From assembly GCA_035512155.1 (NCBI GenBank), contig DATKEN010000123.1, positions 1-64,000 of the forward strand: 64,000 nt of DNA. Direction: 5' to 3'. A model generated the notes under the pieces. The model did not search any database and had not been told where the DNA came from. It saw only the letters and a list, made by a program, of their open reading frames with translations. This DNA is from JABCYV01 sp035512155. GTDB taxonomy: Bacteria > Acidobacteriota > Terriglobia > Terriglobales > Acidobacteriaceae. This document shows positions 33,655-41,863 of this stretch, in pieces (the stretch's first letter is position 1; the number at the start of each line of letters is the position of its first letter). The position numbers were made by a program, and so were the translations under genes.

Positions 33655-35082
33655 ATGGACGTTCTCAAGAAGCTTTTTGAGCAGCATTTTCACTCACCAG
33701 TCGCGCGGGTGCAGCCGCTGCAGGGCCAGCTCGGCGGCTCTGGCCGAAAGATTATTCGGCTCGCTAACGAAGAGCTAAGCGCGATTGGTATTCTCTACGA
33801 TGTTCGTGAAGAAAACGCTGCGTTCCTGGAGTTCTCCAGACATTTTCGCCGCCATGGCCTGCCGGTGCCCGAGATTTATGGGGAAGATTTGGGTGAGGGC
33901 GCTTATCTTGAAGAAGATCTGGGAAGCACGACGCTTTTTGAGTTTCTTTCGACAAACCGTGCCGGGGAGAACATTGCTCCGCCCGCGATCGAAGCATATC
34001 GGAAAGTTGTGGCGGTGTTGCCACGGTTTCAGATCGAAGCTGGTCGCGATTTGAACTACAAGCTGTGCTATCCCCGAGCCAGTTTTGATCGGCAATCCAT
34101 CGCCTGGGATTTGAACTACTTCAAGTATTACTTTCTTCGGCTGGCGGGCATTCCCTTCAACGAACAGGCGCTGGAGAACGATTTCGGCCGCTTGACGAAG
34201 TTGTTGTTGAGCGCCCCGCATGACTATTTTCTGTATCGGGATTTCCAATCTCGCAACATCATGTGGCAGGATAGCCAGCCCTTCTTCCTGGACTATCAGG
34301 GCGGACGCAAAGGCGCGCTGCAGTACGATGTTGCGTCTCTTTTGTACGACGCCAAGGCCGACTTGCCGCCGGAACTGCGCCAGCAATTGCTCGATCATTA
34401 TCTCGACGGCCTTGCCAGCTTCCTCAAGCTGGAACGTGCAGTATTCATGCAGCATTACTACGCCTACGTTTACGTTCGGATCATGCAGGCACTGGGTGCT
34501 TACGGCTTTCGCGGCTTTTATGAACGCAAAGCCCATTTTCTGCAAAGCGTGCCTTTTGCGCTGAAAAATCTGCGCTGGCTGCTTCACAACGTCACACTGC
34601 CGATCGCCCTTCCCACGCTCATGGATGCGTTCAACAGCATGCTGGGATCGGAGAAATTGCAGAGCCTAGCCTCGGATGCAGAGAGTCTAACGGTACGGAT
34701 TTTCAGCTTCTCCTTCCATCGAGGCTGGCCGAAAGACGAAACCGGAAACGGCGGAGGATTCGTCTTCGACGGTCGCAACCTTCCCAATCCCGGCCGCGAT
34801 GAACGCTTCAAAGCGCTCACAGGCAAAGATGCGCCGGTGATCGAGTACCTGAATCAGCAGGAAAGTGTGCATCAGTTTCTGGCTAGCGTCCTGTCGCTGG
34901 TGGATGCCAGCGTGAGCGAATATCAGCGTCGCGGTTTCAAAGATTTGATGGTGTCGTTCGGATGCACTGGTGGACAACATCGCTCGGTCTATCTGGCAGA
35001 GCAACTGGCGAAGCGGTTGCGGAGCAGAAATGGAGTGGAGGTAGTAGTGCGGCATCGTGAGTTGGAGAATGTACACGAATGA
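33655..35082 (+). CDS. AmgK-like sugar kinase fused to a RapZ C-terminal domain
   Basis: Residues ~1-330 are a phosphotransferase of the aminoglycoside/choline kinase fold: the glycine-rich LGGSGRKIIRL, the catalytic RDFQSRNIM (Asp196, Asn201) and FLDYQGG (Asp213), closest in form to AmgK, which phosphorylates N-acetylmuramic acid and GlcNAc at C1. Residues ~342-475 match the C-terminal domain of RapZ: TVRIFSFSF, FDGRNLPNP, DAPVIEYLNQQ, then GCTGGQHRS (residues 436-444), the segment that forms part of the glucosamine-6-P pocket in E. coli RapZ. The RapZ P-loop domain is absent. It overlaps the murU-like gene by 4 nt. Confidence 0.85.
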   Translation: MDVLKKLFEQHFHSPVARVQPLQGQLGGSGRKIIRLANEELSAIGILYDVREENAAFLEFSRHFRRHGLPVPEIYGEDLGEGAYLEEDLGSTTLFEFLSTNRAGENIAPPAIEAYRKVVAVLPRFQIEAGRDLNYKLCYPRASFDRQSIAWDLNYFKYYFLRLAGIPFNEQALENDFGRLTKLLLSAPHDYFLYRDFQSRNIMWQDSQPFFLDYQGGRKGALQYDVASLLYDAKADLPPELRQQLLDHYLDGLASFLKLERAVFMQHYYAYVYVRIMQALGAYGFRGFYERKAHFLQSVPFALKNLRWLLHNVTLPIALPTLMDAFNSMLGSEKLQSLASDAESLTVRIFSFSFHRGWPKDETGNGGGFVFDGRNLPNPGRDERFKALTGKDAPVIEYLNQQESVHQFLASVLSLVDASVSEYQRRGFKDLMVSFGCTGGQHRSVYLAEQLAKRLRSRNGVEVVVRHRELENVHE

Positions 35083-35828
35083 AGGCGATGATTCTGGCAG
35101 CGGGCCTGGGCACCCGACTGCGTCCACTCACCGACAACCGTCCCAAGGCCCTGGTGGAAGTCGCTGGCCGCACGATGTTGGAGATCACGCTTATTCGCTT
35201 ACGGTCTTTTGGGATTCGCGAGGTGATTGTCAATGTGCATCACTTTGCCGACATGATTGTCGAGTATCTCAAGACGAATCATAACTTCGGGATGCGTATT
35301 GAAATCTCTCGCGAGGAGGTCCTGCTCGATACGGGTGGGGGACTGAAAAAAGCTGCGTATTTTTTTCGCGAGCGGTCCAGCAGTCCTGACGAATCGTTTG
35401 TTCTGCACAACGTCGACGTCATCAGCACCATCGACCTCGGGCGCGTAGTGCAATTTCACGTTGACAAACGGGCTCTCGCCACACTCGCGGTCCAAAACCG
35501 GGAGACCTCCAGATACCTCCTATTCGACGACAGCCTGCAGCTTTGCGGACGGCAATCCGGAGGCGATCAGCAAATAGAATTGGTTCGACGATCACCGCAG
35601 CCGCAGGCGTTGGCCTTTTCTGGCATTCACGTCATTTCTCCTCGCCTTCTAGCGATGATGACGGAAGATGGCGCTTTTTCCATCATCACGTGTTATCTGC
35701 GTCTCGCTGCTACAGGAGAAAAAATCCTTGGTTTTCGAGCCGACGAATATTACTGGCGCGATCTCGGAACAGCGGAGAATGTGGCACAAGCGGCTGCAGA
35801 GTTGGAGCAGAAGGTACCTATGCAATAG
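35079..35828 (+). CDS. MurU-like nucleotidyltransferase
   Basis: A 249-residue sugar-1-phosphate nucleotidyltransferase with the signature LAAGLGTRLRPLTDNRPKAL, the acceptor strand VLLDTGGGLKKA, the metal-binding aspartate in HNVDVISTID and YYWRDLGTAENVAQA at the end. The best match in genetic context is MurU, which makes UDP-MurNAc from the AmgK product, bypassing fosfomycin-sensitive MurA; MobA- or hddC-type sugars are alternatives. Its ATG overlaps the preceding stop codon (ATGA), so the two enzymes are made together. Confidence 0.85.
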   Translation: MKAMILAAGLGTRLRPLTDNRPKALVEVAGRTMLEITLIRLRSFGIREVIVNVHHFADMIVEYLKTNHNFGMRIEISREEVLLDTGGGLKKAAYFFRERSSSPDESFVLHNVDVISTIDLGRVVQFHVDKRALATLAVQNRETSRYLLFDDSLQLCGRQSGGDQQIELVRRSPQPQALAFSGIHVISPRLLAMMTEDGAFSIITCYLRLAATGEKILGFRADEYYWRDLGTAENVAQAAAELEQKVPMQ

Positions 35829-35831
35829 AGT

Positions 35832-37055
35832 TCAAGATTCGGCGTAGGCTCCATTCAGCATGCTCTTCGAAACTTGCGGTACGGCCATCGCTTCGACGGA
35901 AAACGGTATATCGATCGAGACCTCGACTCCCCCCTCGGGCACGTTGTCGACGCTAAAGTTTTGAGAGTCTCCATATAGCGCCTGAAGGCGTTTGCGCGTT
36001 GCCGTAAGTCCGACACCGTGACGCTGACCCAGCGCATTGGAAGCCAGCTCAAGGCCGCGGCCGTTGTCGGTGATCCGCAAGTGCAGCTGAGTACAGTCGT
36101 GGAAGGAAGTAACGCGAACTGTGCCTCCTCCCGAGAGTTTTGCGATTCCATGATGAATCGCGTTTTCCACCAGCGGCTGAAGCAGCAATTGAGGAACGTG
36201 CGCGTCCAAAGTAGCCGGGTCGGCGTAAATGACGACCTCCAAGCGGCCATCGAAGCGAATCTTTTCTATTTGCACATACATATCCAGAAACTGCAGTTCT
36301 TTACTCAGGGTCGTTTCCTGGATGCCCCCTTCTTCCAGGATGGATCTCAATAAATCGCCCAGACGCGACATCATCTTGTCGGCTGCTTTCACGTCAGAGA
36401 ACATCAACGCCGAAATGGAGTTCAGGGTGTTGAATAAGAAGTGCGGCTGGAGCCTGCTCTTAAGCGCCTCGAGTTGTGCCTCGGCGAGTTGGACCTCTCT
36501 ATTCTTGAACCGCTGGTAGTACGCGATCATCTGCCCGAACACAACGATCGGCATGTAAATCTGAAACATATCTTCGGTGCCGGCCGCCAGAAATAGCCTC
36601 TTAAAAAGAAGCCACCCGACCGTGGAAACCTGACCAACCCTGGGATCTCTGACCGGGAACAAGACGCCGCGAAGCACAACATGGACGATCGTGAAAAGCA
36701 CACCGCCAAGAAAGTATCCTAAAAAACGGCGAGCGATATGATTACGCTCCACCGGGTAACGGGTTGCAAAACTTAGGACCGGGGGCGTCAGTAGAGCCCA
36801 TATATACGAATTCACCAGCGGGACACCAAAATCATAGAGGGTGATCGGGAAGCCCAACGATTTTTGATACTGATACCGAGAGACCGTCTCGGCCAAACCG
36901 ATTACGGTCCAAACTCCGAAGCTCACAACCCACGTGAGCCAAGGACGCAGGGTTTCGTCACGTGTGTAATCGACCTGTTGCAGAGTGTCCGCCCTCACGA
37001 AGGAGTTTCCGGCCTGCCGATGTTGCGCCATTCTAGAATAAAAATACAGCGACAA
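35832..37055 (-). CDS. LytS/YehU-type sensor histidine kinase
   Basis: The 407-residue protein has four to five transmembrane helices in the first ~190 residues, then the His_kinase domain with the phosphoacceptor histidine in LQPHFLFNTLNSISALM, and an HATPase region (LLLQPLVENAIHHGIAKL for the N-box, TDNGRGLE for the G1 box, GHVGLTATRKRL-like second glycine loop reading QRHGVGLTATRKRL). Such kinases usually pair with a LytTR response regulator, but none lies next to it. The start may be ATG 37031 (MAQHRQA). Confidence 0.88.
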   Translation of the reverse strand: MSLYFYSRMAQHRQAGNSFVRADTLQQVDYTRDETLRPWLTWVVSFGVWTVIGLAETVSRYQYQKSLGFPITLYDFGVPLVNSYIWALLTPPVLSFATRYPVERNHIARRFLGYFLGGVLFTIVHVVLRGVLFPVRDPRVGQVSTVGWLLFKRLFLAAGTEDMFQIYMPIVVFGQMIAYYQRFKNREVQLAEAQLEALKSRLQPHFLFNTLNSISALMFSDVKAADKMMSRLGDLLRSILEEGGIQETTLSKELQFLDMYVQIEKIRFDGRLEVVIYADPATLDAHVPQLLLQPLVENAIHHGIAKLSGGGTVRVTSFHDCTQLHLRITDNGRGLELASNALGQRHGVGLTATRKRLQALYGDSQNFSVDNVPEGGVEVSIDIPFSVEAMAVPQVSKSMLNGAYAES

Positions 37056-37111
37056 GCTAATGAATCCGGGCGACTGATGAAGTGTGGTCGACGTTGACTA
37101 ACAAATCGTTG

Positions 37112-37642
37112 TCACAACAGCCGGTCCCCACGGTAAATCAGTTTCCCGTCCACTAATCTCCCCTCAGGCGTGAGCTTGTGAGGCTTCGGAGGTGCCGTCC
37201 CGTCAATATGCAGCACTTCGTGTCCGTGCGCCACCAGCCAGTCTGAGACCAGCATGCGGTGACATCGAAAATAGAGTCGTTCAGCGCACATGTAGGCCGT
37301 CGGAGAGTAAACCGCCAAATCGAGGAGTTCGGCCACGCCCTGCTCGAACTCCGCAGTCAGCATGTAATCAGCGTAATTCCGGAAGCTCGGACTGCGCAGC
37401 GCGATATTCGGCGAGTCATCGCGGATTTTTCTGCGGCGCCCGCCTAATTCTTTCAGCCAAACGTAGCTGATTCCAGCTTCGGGCAGGGACTTCTCCAGTG
37501 ATTCACGGTTGAAATGAGGGAGTCGGCGGGACATTGGGAACGATCGGATATCCACGAGTGCTTGAATGGAGTGTGCCTGTAGGGCCTGAATCAGTTCATC
37601 CAGACCACGGGTAGAGTGCCCAATCGTGTAGAGAGTCGCCAC
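37112..37642 (-). CDS. DUF488 family protein (second type)
   Basis: A 176-residue protein with the DUF488 core in its other subfamily: the start LYTIGHSTRGLDELIQAL, the strand LVDIRSFPMSRRLPHFN, LGGRRRKIRDDSPN and CAERLYFRCHRMLVSDWLVAHGHEVLHI, with an invariant-looking cysteine and histidines. Function unknown. It follows selA on the same strand, 58 nt downstream. Confidence 0.85.
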   Translation of the reverse strand: MATLYTIGHSTRGLDELIQALQAHSIQALVDIRSFPMSRRLPHFNRESLEKSLPEAGISYVWLKELGGRRRKIRDDSPNIALRSPSFRNYADYMLTAEFEQGVAELLDLAVYSPTAYMCAERLYFRCHRMLVSDWLVAHGHEVLHIDGTAPPKPHKLTPEGRLVDGKLIYRGDRLL

Positions 37643-37700
37643 GGCTCGATTTCAGATTGCAGACCTAACAAGCGTGGGCGCAAGCTCGAACAATCTAAGA

Positions 37701-39143
37701 TTATCCATCCAGGACTTGAAGTGCTTTAACCAGCGCTTCGTCTTGCTCCGGAAATACGGTACGCAAATCCAGCAGTACGTGACCTTCTTCCACGCGAGCA
37801 ACAATGGGCGGATCAGAGCCACGTAGTCGGGTAGCAACTTCATCTGTGCTGAGATCTTGGTGGCTGATCGCCAACAGACGTGTCGGTAACATCGCGGCGG
37901 GAGCAGCACCACCCCCGATCACGGATTCTCCGTCTATCACTTCGACCGATAAGCTCGATTGTTGAACTTTCTCAGCAATGCTTTCAGCGCGGGCCCCAAT
38001 TTCTTCTGCCGACAACCCCATCATTCGCAAAACAGGAATCGAATCATGGTCCTTCTTAACGTAGGCCAGTAGCGTGGCTTCGATCGCGGCGTAGGTGAGC
38101 TTATCGACCCGCAGTGCGCGAAACAGGGAATTCGCCCGCATGCGGGCAATCAGGTCGCTGCGGCCACTGAGGATGCCCGCCTGTGGCCCGCCCAGCAGCT
38201 TGTCGCCGCTGTATGTAACGATGTCGACGCCTGCGCGCAGGCTGTCGAGCACGCCGGGCTCGCCGCTTACTCCGAACGAGCGCAAGTCGATGAGCGCGCC
38301 GCTACCCAGATCCTCTACCAGGGCAAGGCTCCGCTTGTGCGCTAGTTCCACCAAGTCCTCGAGCCGAGGCTGCTCAGTGAATCCCGTAATCTGAAAATTC
38401 GAGCGGTGAACCCGCAGGAACAGCCGAGTCTTTTCCGTGATCGCATTCTCGTAGTCAGCCAGGCTCGTACGGTTGGTCGTGCCCACTTCTCGCAAAATAG
38501 CGTGGGACTTTGTCATGACATCTGGAATACGGAATGAGCCTCCGATCTCGACCAATTCTCCTCGCGAGACGATGACCTCGCCGTCCTCCGCTAGCGTATT
38601 CAGCGCGAGCAGGACGGCTGCAGCATTGTTGTTGACAACGATGGTGGAGATGCTTGGTTCGTTCGCACGGGCGGGGACGCCCGCGCCTACGTTGAGATCG
38701 GCGAGCAGTTTGCCGAACAGGCGGTCGACGTGAACGTCTCGCTTGCCTCGGTCGCCGGTGGCGATATCGAATTCCAGATTCGAATAAGCAGAGGAGACTT
38801 CGCGAATGTGATCAAGCGCGGCGCCGGACAGTGGAGCGCGTCCCAGATTCGTGTGCAGGATGACTCCGGTCGCGTTAATCACTGAACGAAGCGAGTAGCT
38901 CAAGGCTTGCCGGGCTTCGCGCTCGACTGCCGGGGCGAGGCCAGAAAGAGCAAGATCCACGCCATCCGCCTCCAGGCGGCCGGCGGCAATTTCTTCGCGC
39001 AAGCGACCCAACACCACACGAACGGCGTCTGTGACGGCAGTTTGGCCTTCGCTGGAAACCAGGCGCGACAGCTCGCCATGCCGCACTAATTCATCCACGG
39101 ACGGCAGTCTGCGGTAGAGGTCTGCCTTCGAAATGGCTTTCAC
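37701..39143 (-). CDS. selA: L-seryl-tRNA(Sec) selenium transferase
   Basis: SelA is a PLP enzyme that turns seryl-tRNA(Sec) into selenocysteinyl-tRNA(Sec). The 480-residue product is full length: the family's N-terminal helical domain, VINATGVILHTNLGRAPLS, and the PLP-lysine segment TYSGDKLLGGPQAGI. Its presence means the organism can make selenocysteine. SelB, SelD and tRNA-Sec are not in the window, and no selenoprotein with an in-frame TGA was noticed. Confidence 0.95.
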   Translation of the reverse strand: MKAISKADLYRRLPSVDELVRHGELSRLVSSEGQTAVTDAVRVVLGRLREEIAAGRLEADGVDLALSGLAPAVEREARQALSYSLRSVINATGVILHTNLGRAPLSGAALDHIREVSSAYSNLEFDIATGDRGKRDVHVDRLFGKLLADLNVGAGVPARANEPSISTIVVNNNAAAVLLALNTLAEDGEVIVSRGELVEIGGSFRIPDVMTKSHAILREVGTTNRTSLADYENAITEKTRLFLRVHRSNFQITGFTEQPRLEDLVELAHKRSLALVEDLGSGALIDLRSFGVSGEPGVLDSLRAGVDIVTYSGDKLLGGPQAGILSGRSDLIARMRANSLFRALRVDKLTYAAIEATLLAYVKKDHDSIPVLRMMGLSAEEIGARAESIAEKVQQSSLSVEVIDGESVIGGGAAPAAMLPTRLLAISHQDLSTDEVATRLRGSDPPIVARVEEGHVLLDLRTVFPEQDEALVKALQVLDG

Positions 39144-39235
39144 GATTGACGATTATCCCACCCGCCGCGCCAGCGCAGTGTTCTAAATTCATCGACCGAG
39201 GATACGGAGTCACAAAAGGGGTTGAATCCCGCGAG

Positions 39236-39275
39236 TTTCCTTCGCGCTCCTTTGTGTCCTTCGTGGTTAATTTGG
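39236..39275. repeat. Dispersed repeat fragment of the CACGAAGGACACAAAGG type
   Basis: In the selA/recG spacer the plus strand reads TTTGTGTCCTTCGTGGTTAA (39252-39271) with a related GCGAAGGAAACTCGCGGG-like arm on the left (on the minus strand). This short sequence is familiar from the intergenic DNA of several soil and delta-proteobacterial genomes as a dispersed repeat. No other full copy was seen in this window. Confidence 0.35.
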
Positions 39276-39304
39276 AGGACACCAACGTTGGCACTACATC
39301 TTCG

Positions 39305-41500
39305 CTAACCCACTTCCACCAGCCCGTATGTGCGCTGCCAGCGGGCGCGCATGTGGCGCAGAGCGAGAGCGATCTCACCTTTGGAGATTTCCTGGTTAGG
39401 ACCAGACAGCACCGCAGCGGCCTCGCGTTTAGCCGCTTCCAGCAGCTGCCGGTCGCGGATGAGATTCGCCACCTGAAAACTCGGCAGACCGGCTTGACGG
39501 GTACCGAAGAATTCTCCTGGGCCGCGAAGTTCGAGATCGAGTTCCGCGATCTGGAAACCATCGTTCGTGCGAACCATGGCATCCAAGCGGCGTTCGCCGT
39601 CCTCGGAAATCTTTCCTCCGGTCATCAGGATACAGTAGGACTTGGCCGCTCCGCGACCGATTCGACCACGGAGCTGATGGAGCTGAGACAGCCCGAAGCG
39701 TTCGGCGTGTTCAATGACCATGACCGTGGCGTTGGCCACATCGACACCGACTTCGATCACCGTAGTAGCAACCAGAACATCGATCTCGCCTTTTTGGAAC
39801 AACCGCATGGTCTGATCCTTCAGATCGGAGTCGAGGCGGCCGTGCAGGAGGCTTACCCTCAGATCGGGGAACATTCGCTGGTCCAGCTCCTTATACATTT
39901 TGATCGCGGCTTTGAGCTCCTTCTCCTCGCCTTCCTCAATGACGGGATAGACGACGTATACCTGATGTCCGGCGGCGACCTGTTTGCGCACAAATTCCCA
40001 GACTTCAGCCGAGCGTTCGTCAGAAATGCGACGGGTGATGATCGGCACGCGGCCGGGCGGCATCTCGTCGATGACGCTCACATCGAGGTCGCCATAGAGC
40101 GTAAGAGCGAGAGTCCGAGGGATTGGAGTTGCGGTCATGACTAGGACATCTGGCTCAGCAGTCTGCGCGGGTGAGACGCGCGCGCCTACATCGCCCGACT
40201 TCTTCATCAGCTTGAAACGCTGCAGCACTCCGAAACGGTGCTGCTCGTCGACGATCACCAGGCCTAGTTTGGCGAATTCGACCTTTTGCTCGATAAGAGC
40301 GTGAGTTCCGATGACCAGTTGCGCGTTTCCTTGAGCAATATGGCGGCGGATGTCACGTTTGCGAGCATCCTCCATTGACCCAGTAAGTAGCACGACCCGG
40401 TAGCCAGTAGCTTCAAGGATTTGCCGCGCCGAAAAATAATGCTGCTGGGCAAGGATTTCCGTGGGCGCCATCAGCGCTGCTTGAAATCCGTTTTCCATCG
40501 CAATGATGGCCGCTTCGAAGGCAACGATGGTCTTGCCCGAGCCCACATCGCCTTGCAACAATCGCCGCATAGGGACGGGCTGCTCCATGTCGGAGGCAAT
40601 CTCTTTGAGCACATGTTTCTGGGCAGCGGTGGGATGGAAGGGCAGGATTTTCTTGATTGCCTCGCGCACCCGATCGTCGAGCTTAAATCCAATACCGGTT
40701 TGGGCTTTCTGCTCACGCCGTTTGAGTTCCAATCCTACTTCGAGGAAAAACAATTCTTCGAAAATCATGCGAATATGTGCAGGTGTTCGCGACGCCTGCA
40801 GGTCCGAGAGGCTTTCCCCGGGATCGGGCCAGTGAACTTTCCACAGCGCTTCGCGCGGGGCGATGAGGCCGAGGCGCTGGCGCACCATGGCGGGAATAGG
40901 ATCAGGTAGGTCCGGGGGCAGATTATCCAGAGCTGTGCGGATGATGCGGCGAAACCAACGCGGGGTCAGGCGGCCTTGACCGGCCGACTCGTAAATTGGA
41001 ACGATTCGTCCCACCTCCAAGGATGAGGCGACCTTCTGTTCGGCAGCATCGGTCGCGCCGTCATCGGTGGAATCGCCGATAATCTCGAATTGCGGCTGGA
41101 CTAACTGCAGTTCGCCGCTGTATTGGTCCTGTTCTACCTTGCCGTAGAGGGCAATCATTTGTCCCGGCTTGAATTTGTCACGGAGATAGGTGGCGTTGAA
41201 CCAGATACTTTTCAGGCGGCTTCGGCCCTGGCCGGCAGTCATTTGAAAGATTGGCATGCGACGTGTGCGGAACAGGCCTGAATTGCGGACCTCCGCGATC
41301 ACTGTCGCCATTTCTCCAGAGCGCAATTCCGATATGCTCCTCGGGTTTACCCGGTCCTCGTACCGAAAGGGCAGATAGTGGAGCAGGTCGTCAACTGTAT
41401 GGATGCCTTTGGCCGCCAAGATTTCGGCTAGGCGGGGACCAATGCCTTTTACGTACTGCACGGAGGTGGCCGGTTCCAGCATCTGAAGGGATGGTAACAA
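39305..41500 (-). CDS. recG: ATP-dependent DNA helicase RecG
   Basis: RecG reverses stalled replication forks and processes recombination intermediates. The 731-residue product has the wedge/OB domain (about 70-190), helicase motif I LLQGDVGSGKTIVA, Ia MAPTEILAQQ, II VIVDEQHRFG, III VMTATPIPRTLALT, IV/V with HGRLDSDLKD and ATTVIEVGVDVANATVM, and VI QLRGRIGRGAAKSYC. A short insertion DVGARVSPAQTAEPD (about 438-452) precedes motif III. Length and start are standard. Confidence 0.96.
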   Translation of the reverse strand: MLPSLQMLEPATSVQYVKGIGPRLAEILAAKGIHTVDDLLHYLPFRYEDRVNPRSISELRSGEMATVIAEVRNSGLFRTRRMPIFQMTAGQGRSRLKSIWFNATYLRDKFKPGQMIALYGKVEQDQYSGELQLVQPQFEIIGDSTDDGATDAAEQKVASSLEVGRIVPIYESAGQGRLTPRWFRRIIRTALDNLPPDLPDPIPAMVRQRLGLIAPREALWKVHWPDPGESLSDLQASRTPAHIRMIFEELFFLEVGLELKRREQKAQTGIGFKLDDRVREAIKKILPFHPTAAQKHVLKEIASDMEQPVPMRRLLQGDVGSGKTIVAFEAAIIAMENGFQAALMAPTEILAQQHYFSARQILEATGYRVVLLTGSMEDARKRDIRRHIAQGNAQLVIGTHALIEQKVEFAKLGLVIVDEQHRFGVLQRFKLMKKSGDVGARVSPAQTAEPDVLVMTATPIPRTLALTLYGDLDVSVIDEMPPGRVPIITRRISDERSAEVWEFVRKQVAAGHQVYVVYPVIEEGEEKELKAAIKMYKELDQRMFPDLRVSLLHGRLDSDLKDQTMRLFQKGEIDVLVATTVIEVGVDVANATVMVIEHAERFGLSQLHQLRGRIGRGAAKSYCILMTGGKISEDGERRLDAMVRTNDGFQIAELDLELRGPGEFFGTRQAGLPSFQVANLIRDRQLLEAAKREAAAVLSGPNQEISKGEIALALRHMRARWQRTYGLVEVG

Positions 41501-41550
41501 AAGCAGTAGCTAAGCCTTTGCAAGTGGCGTTTAGTCTTGCCACGGGAACG

Positions 41551-41769
41551 ATGTTTAGGAACGTTGTAAACGTGACGAGGTTCATACATGCTCTGGTCGC
41601 AGTTCTGGCAGGGAATGCAGCCTATTTCTTGCTTATGCCACATCTGCCTTCCAGTGCACGGCATCAGCCACTTCGGTTGGATGTTGGGTTGGTAGTGGAC
41701 TTCTGCTTCTGCCTGGCAGTTTTCGGCGTTGTGAAAATGTTCGCTAGTAAGCCGAGCAACGATTCTTAG
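41551..41769 (+). CDS. Putative small membrane protein
   Basis: A 72-codon frame with two clear hydrophobic helices (FIHALVAVLAGNAAYFLLM, about 11-29, and VGLVVDFCFCLAVFGVVKMFA, about 44-64), ending SKPSNDS. The hydrophobic pattern is hard to get by chance, so it is listed, but the ribosome site is weak and no family is recognised. The frame is open further left, overlapping the 5' end of recG on the other strand; ATG 41491 is an alternative start. Confidence 0.4.
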   Translation: MFRNVVNVTRFIHALVAVLAGNAAYFLLMPHLPSSARHQPLRLDVGLVVDFCFCLAVFGVVKMFASKPSNDS

Positions 41770-41863
41770 CGTGCCTTCCGCAACGCCCTGCCCACAGAGA
41801 AATCAGGAGTTACTTTCGGAACCTCGGTAACCCTAAGCCGCGGGTTACAATTCGGCGAGTGGT

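Noticed and set aside
33615..33655. Riboswitch before the AmgK-RapZ gene (GGGCAAAC seen at about 33630)
   Set aside because: Only a few bases resemble a c-di-GMP riboswitch core and no paired stems follow; too short and not convincing.
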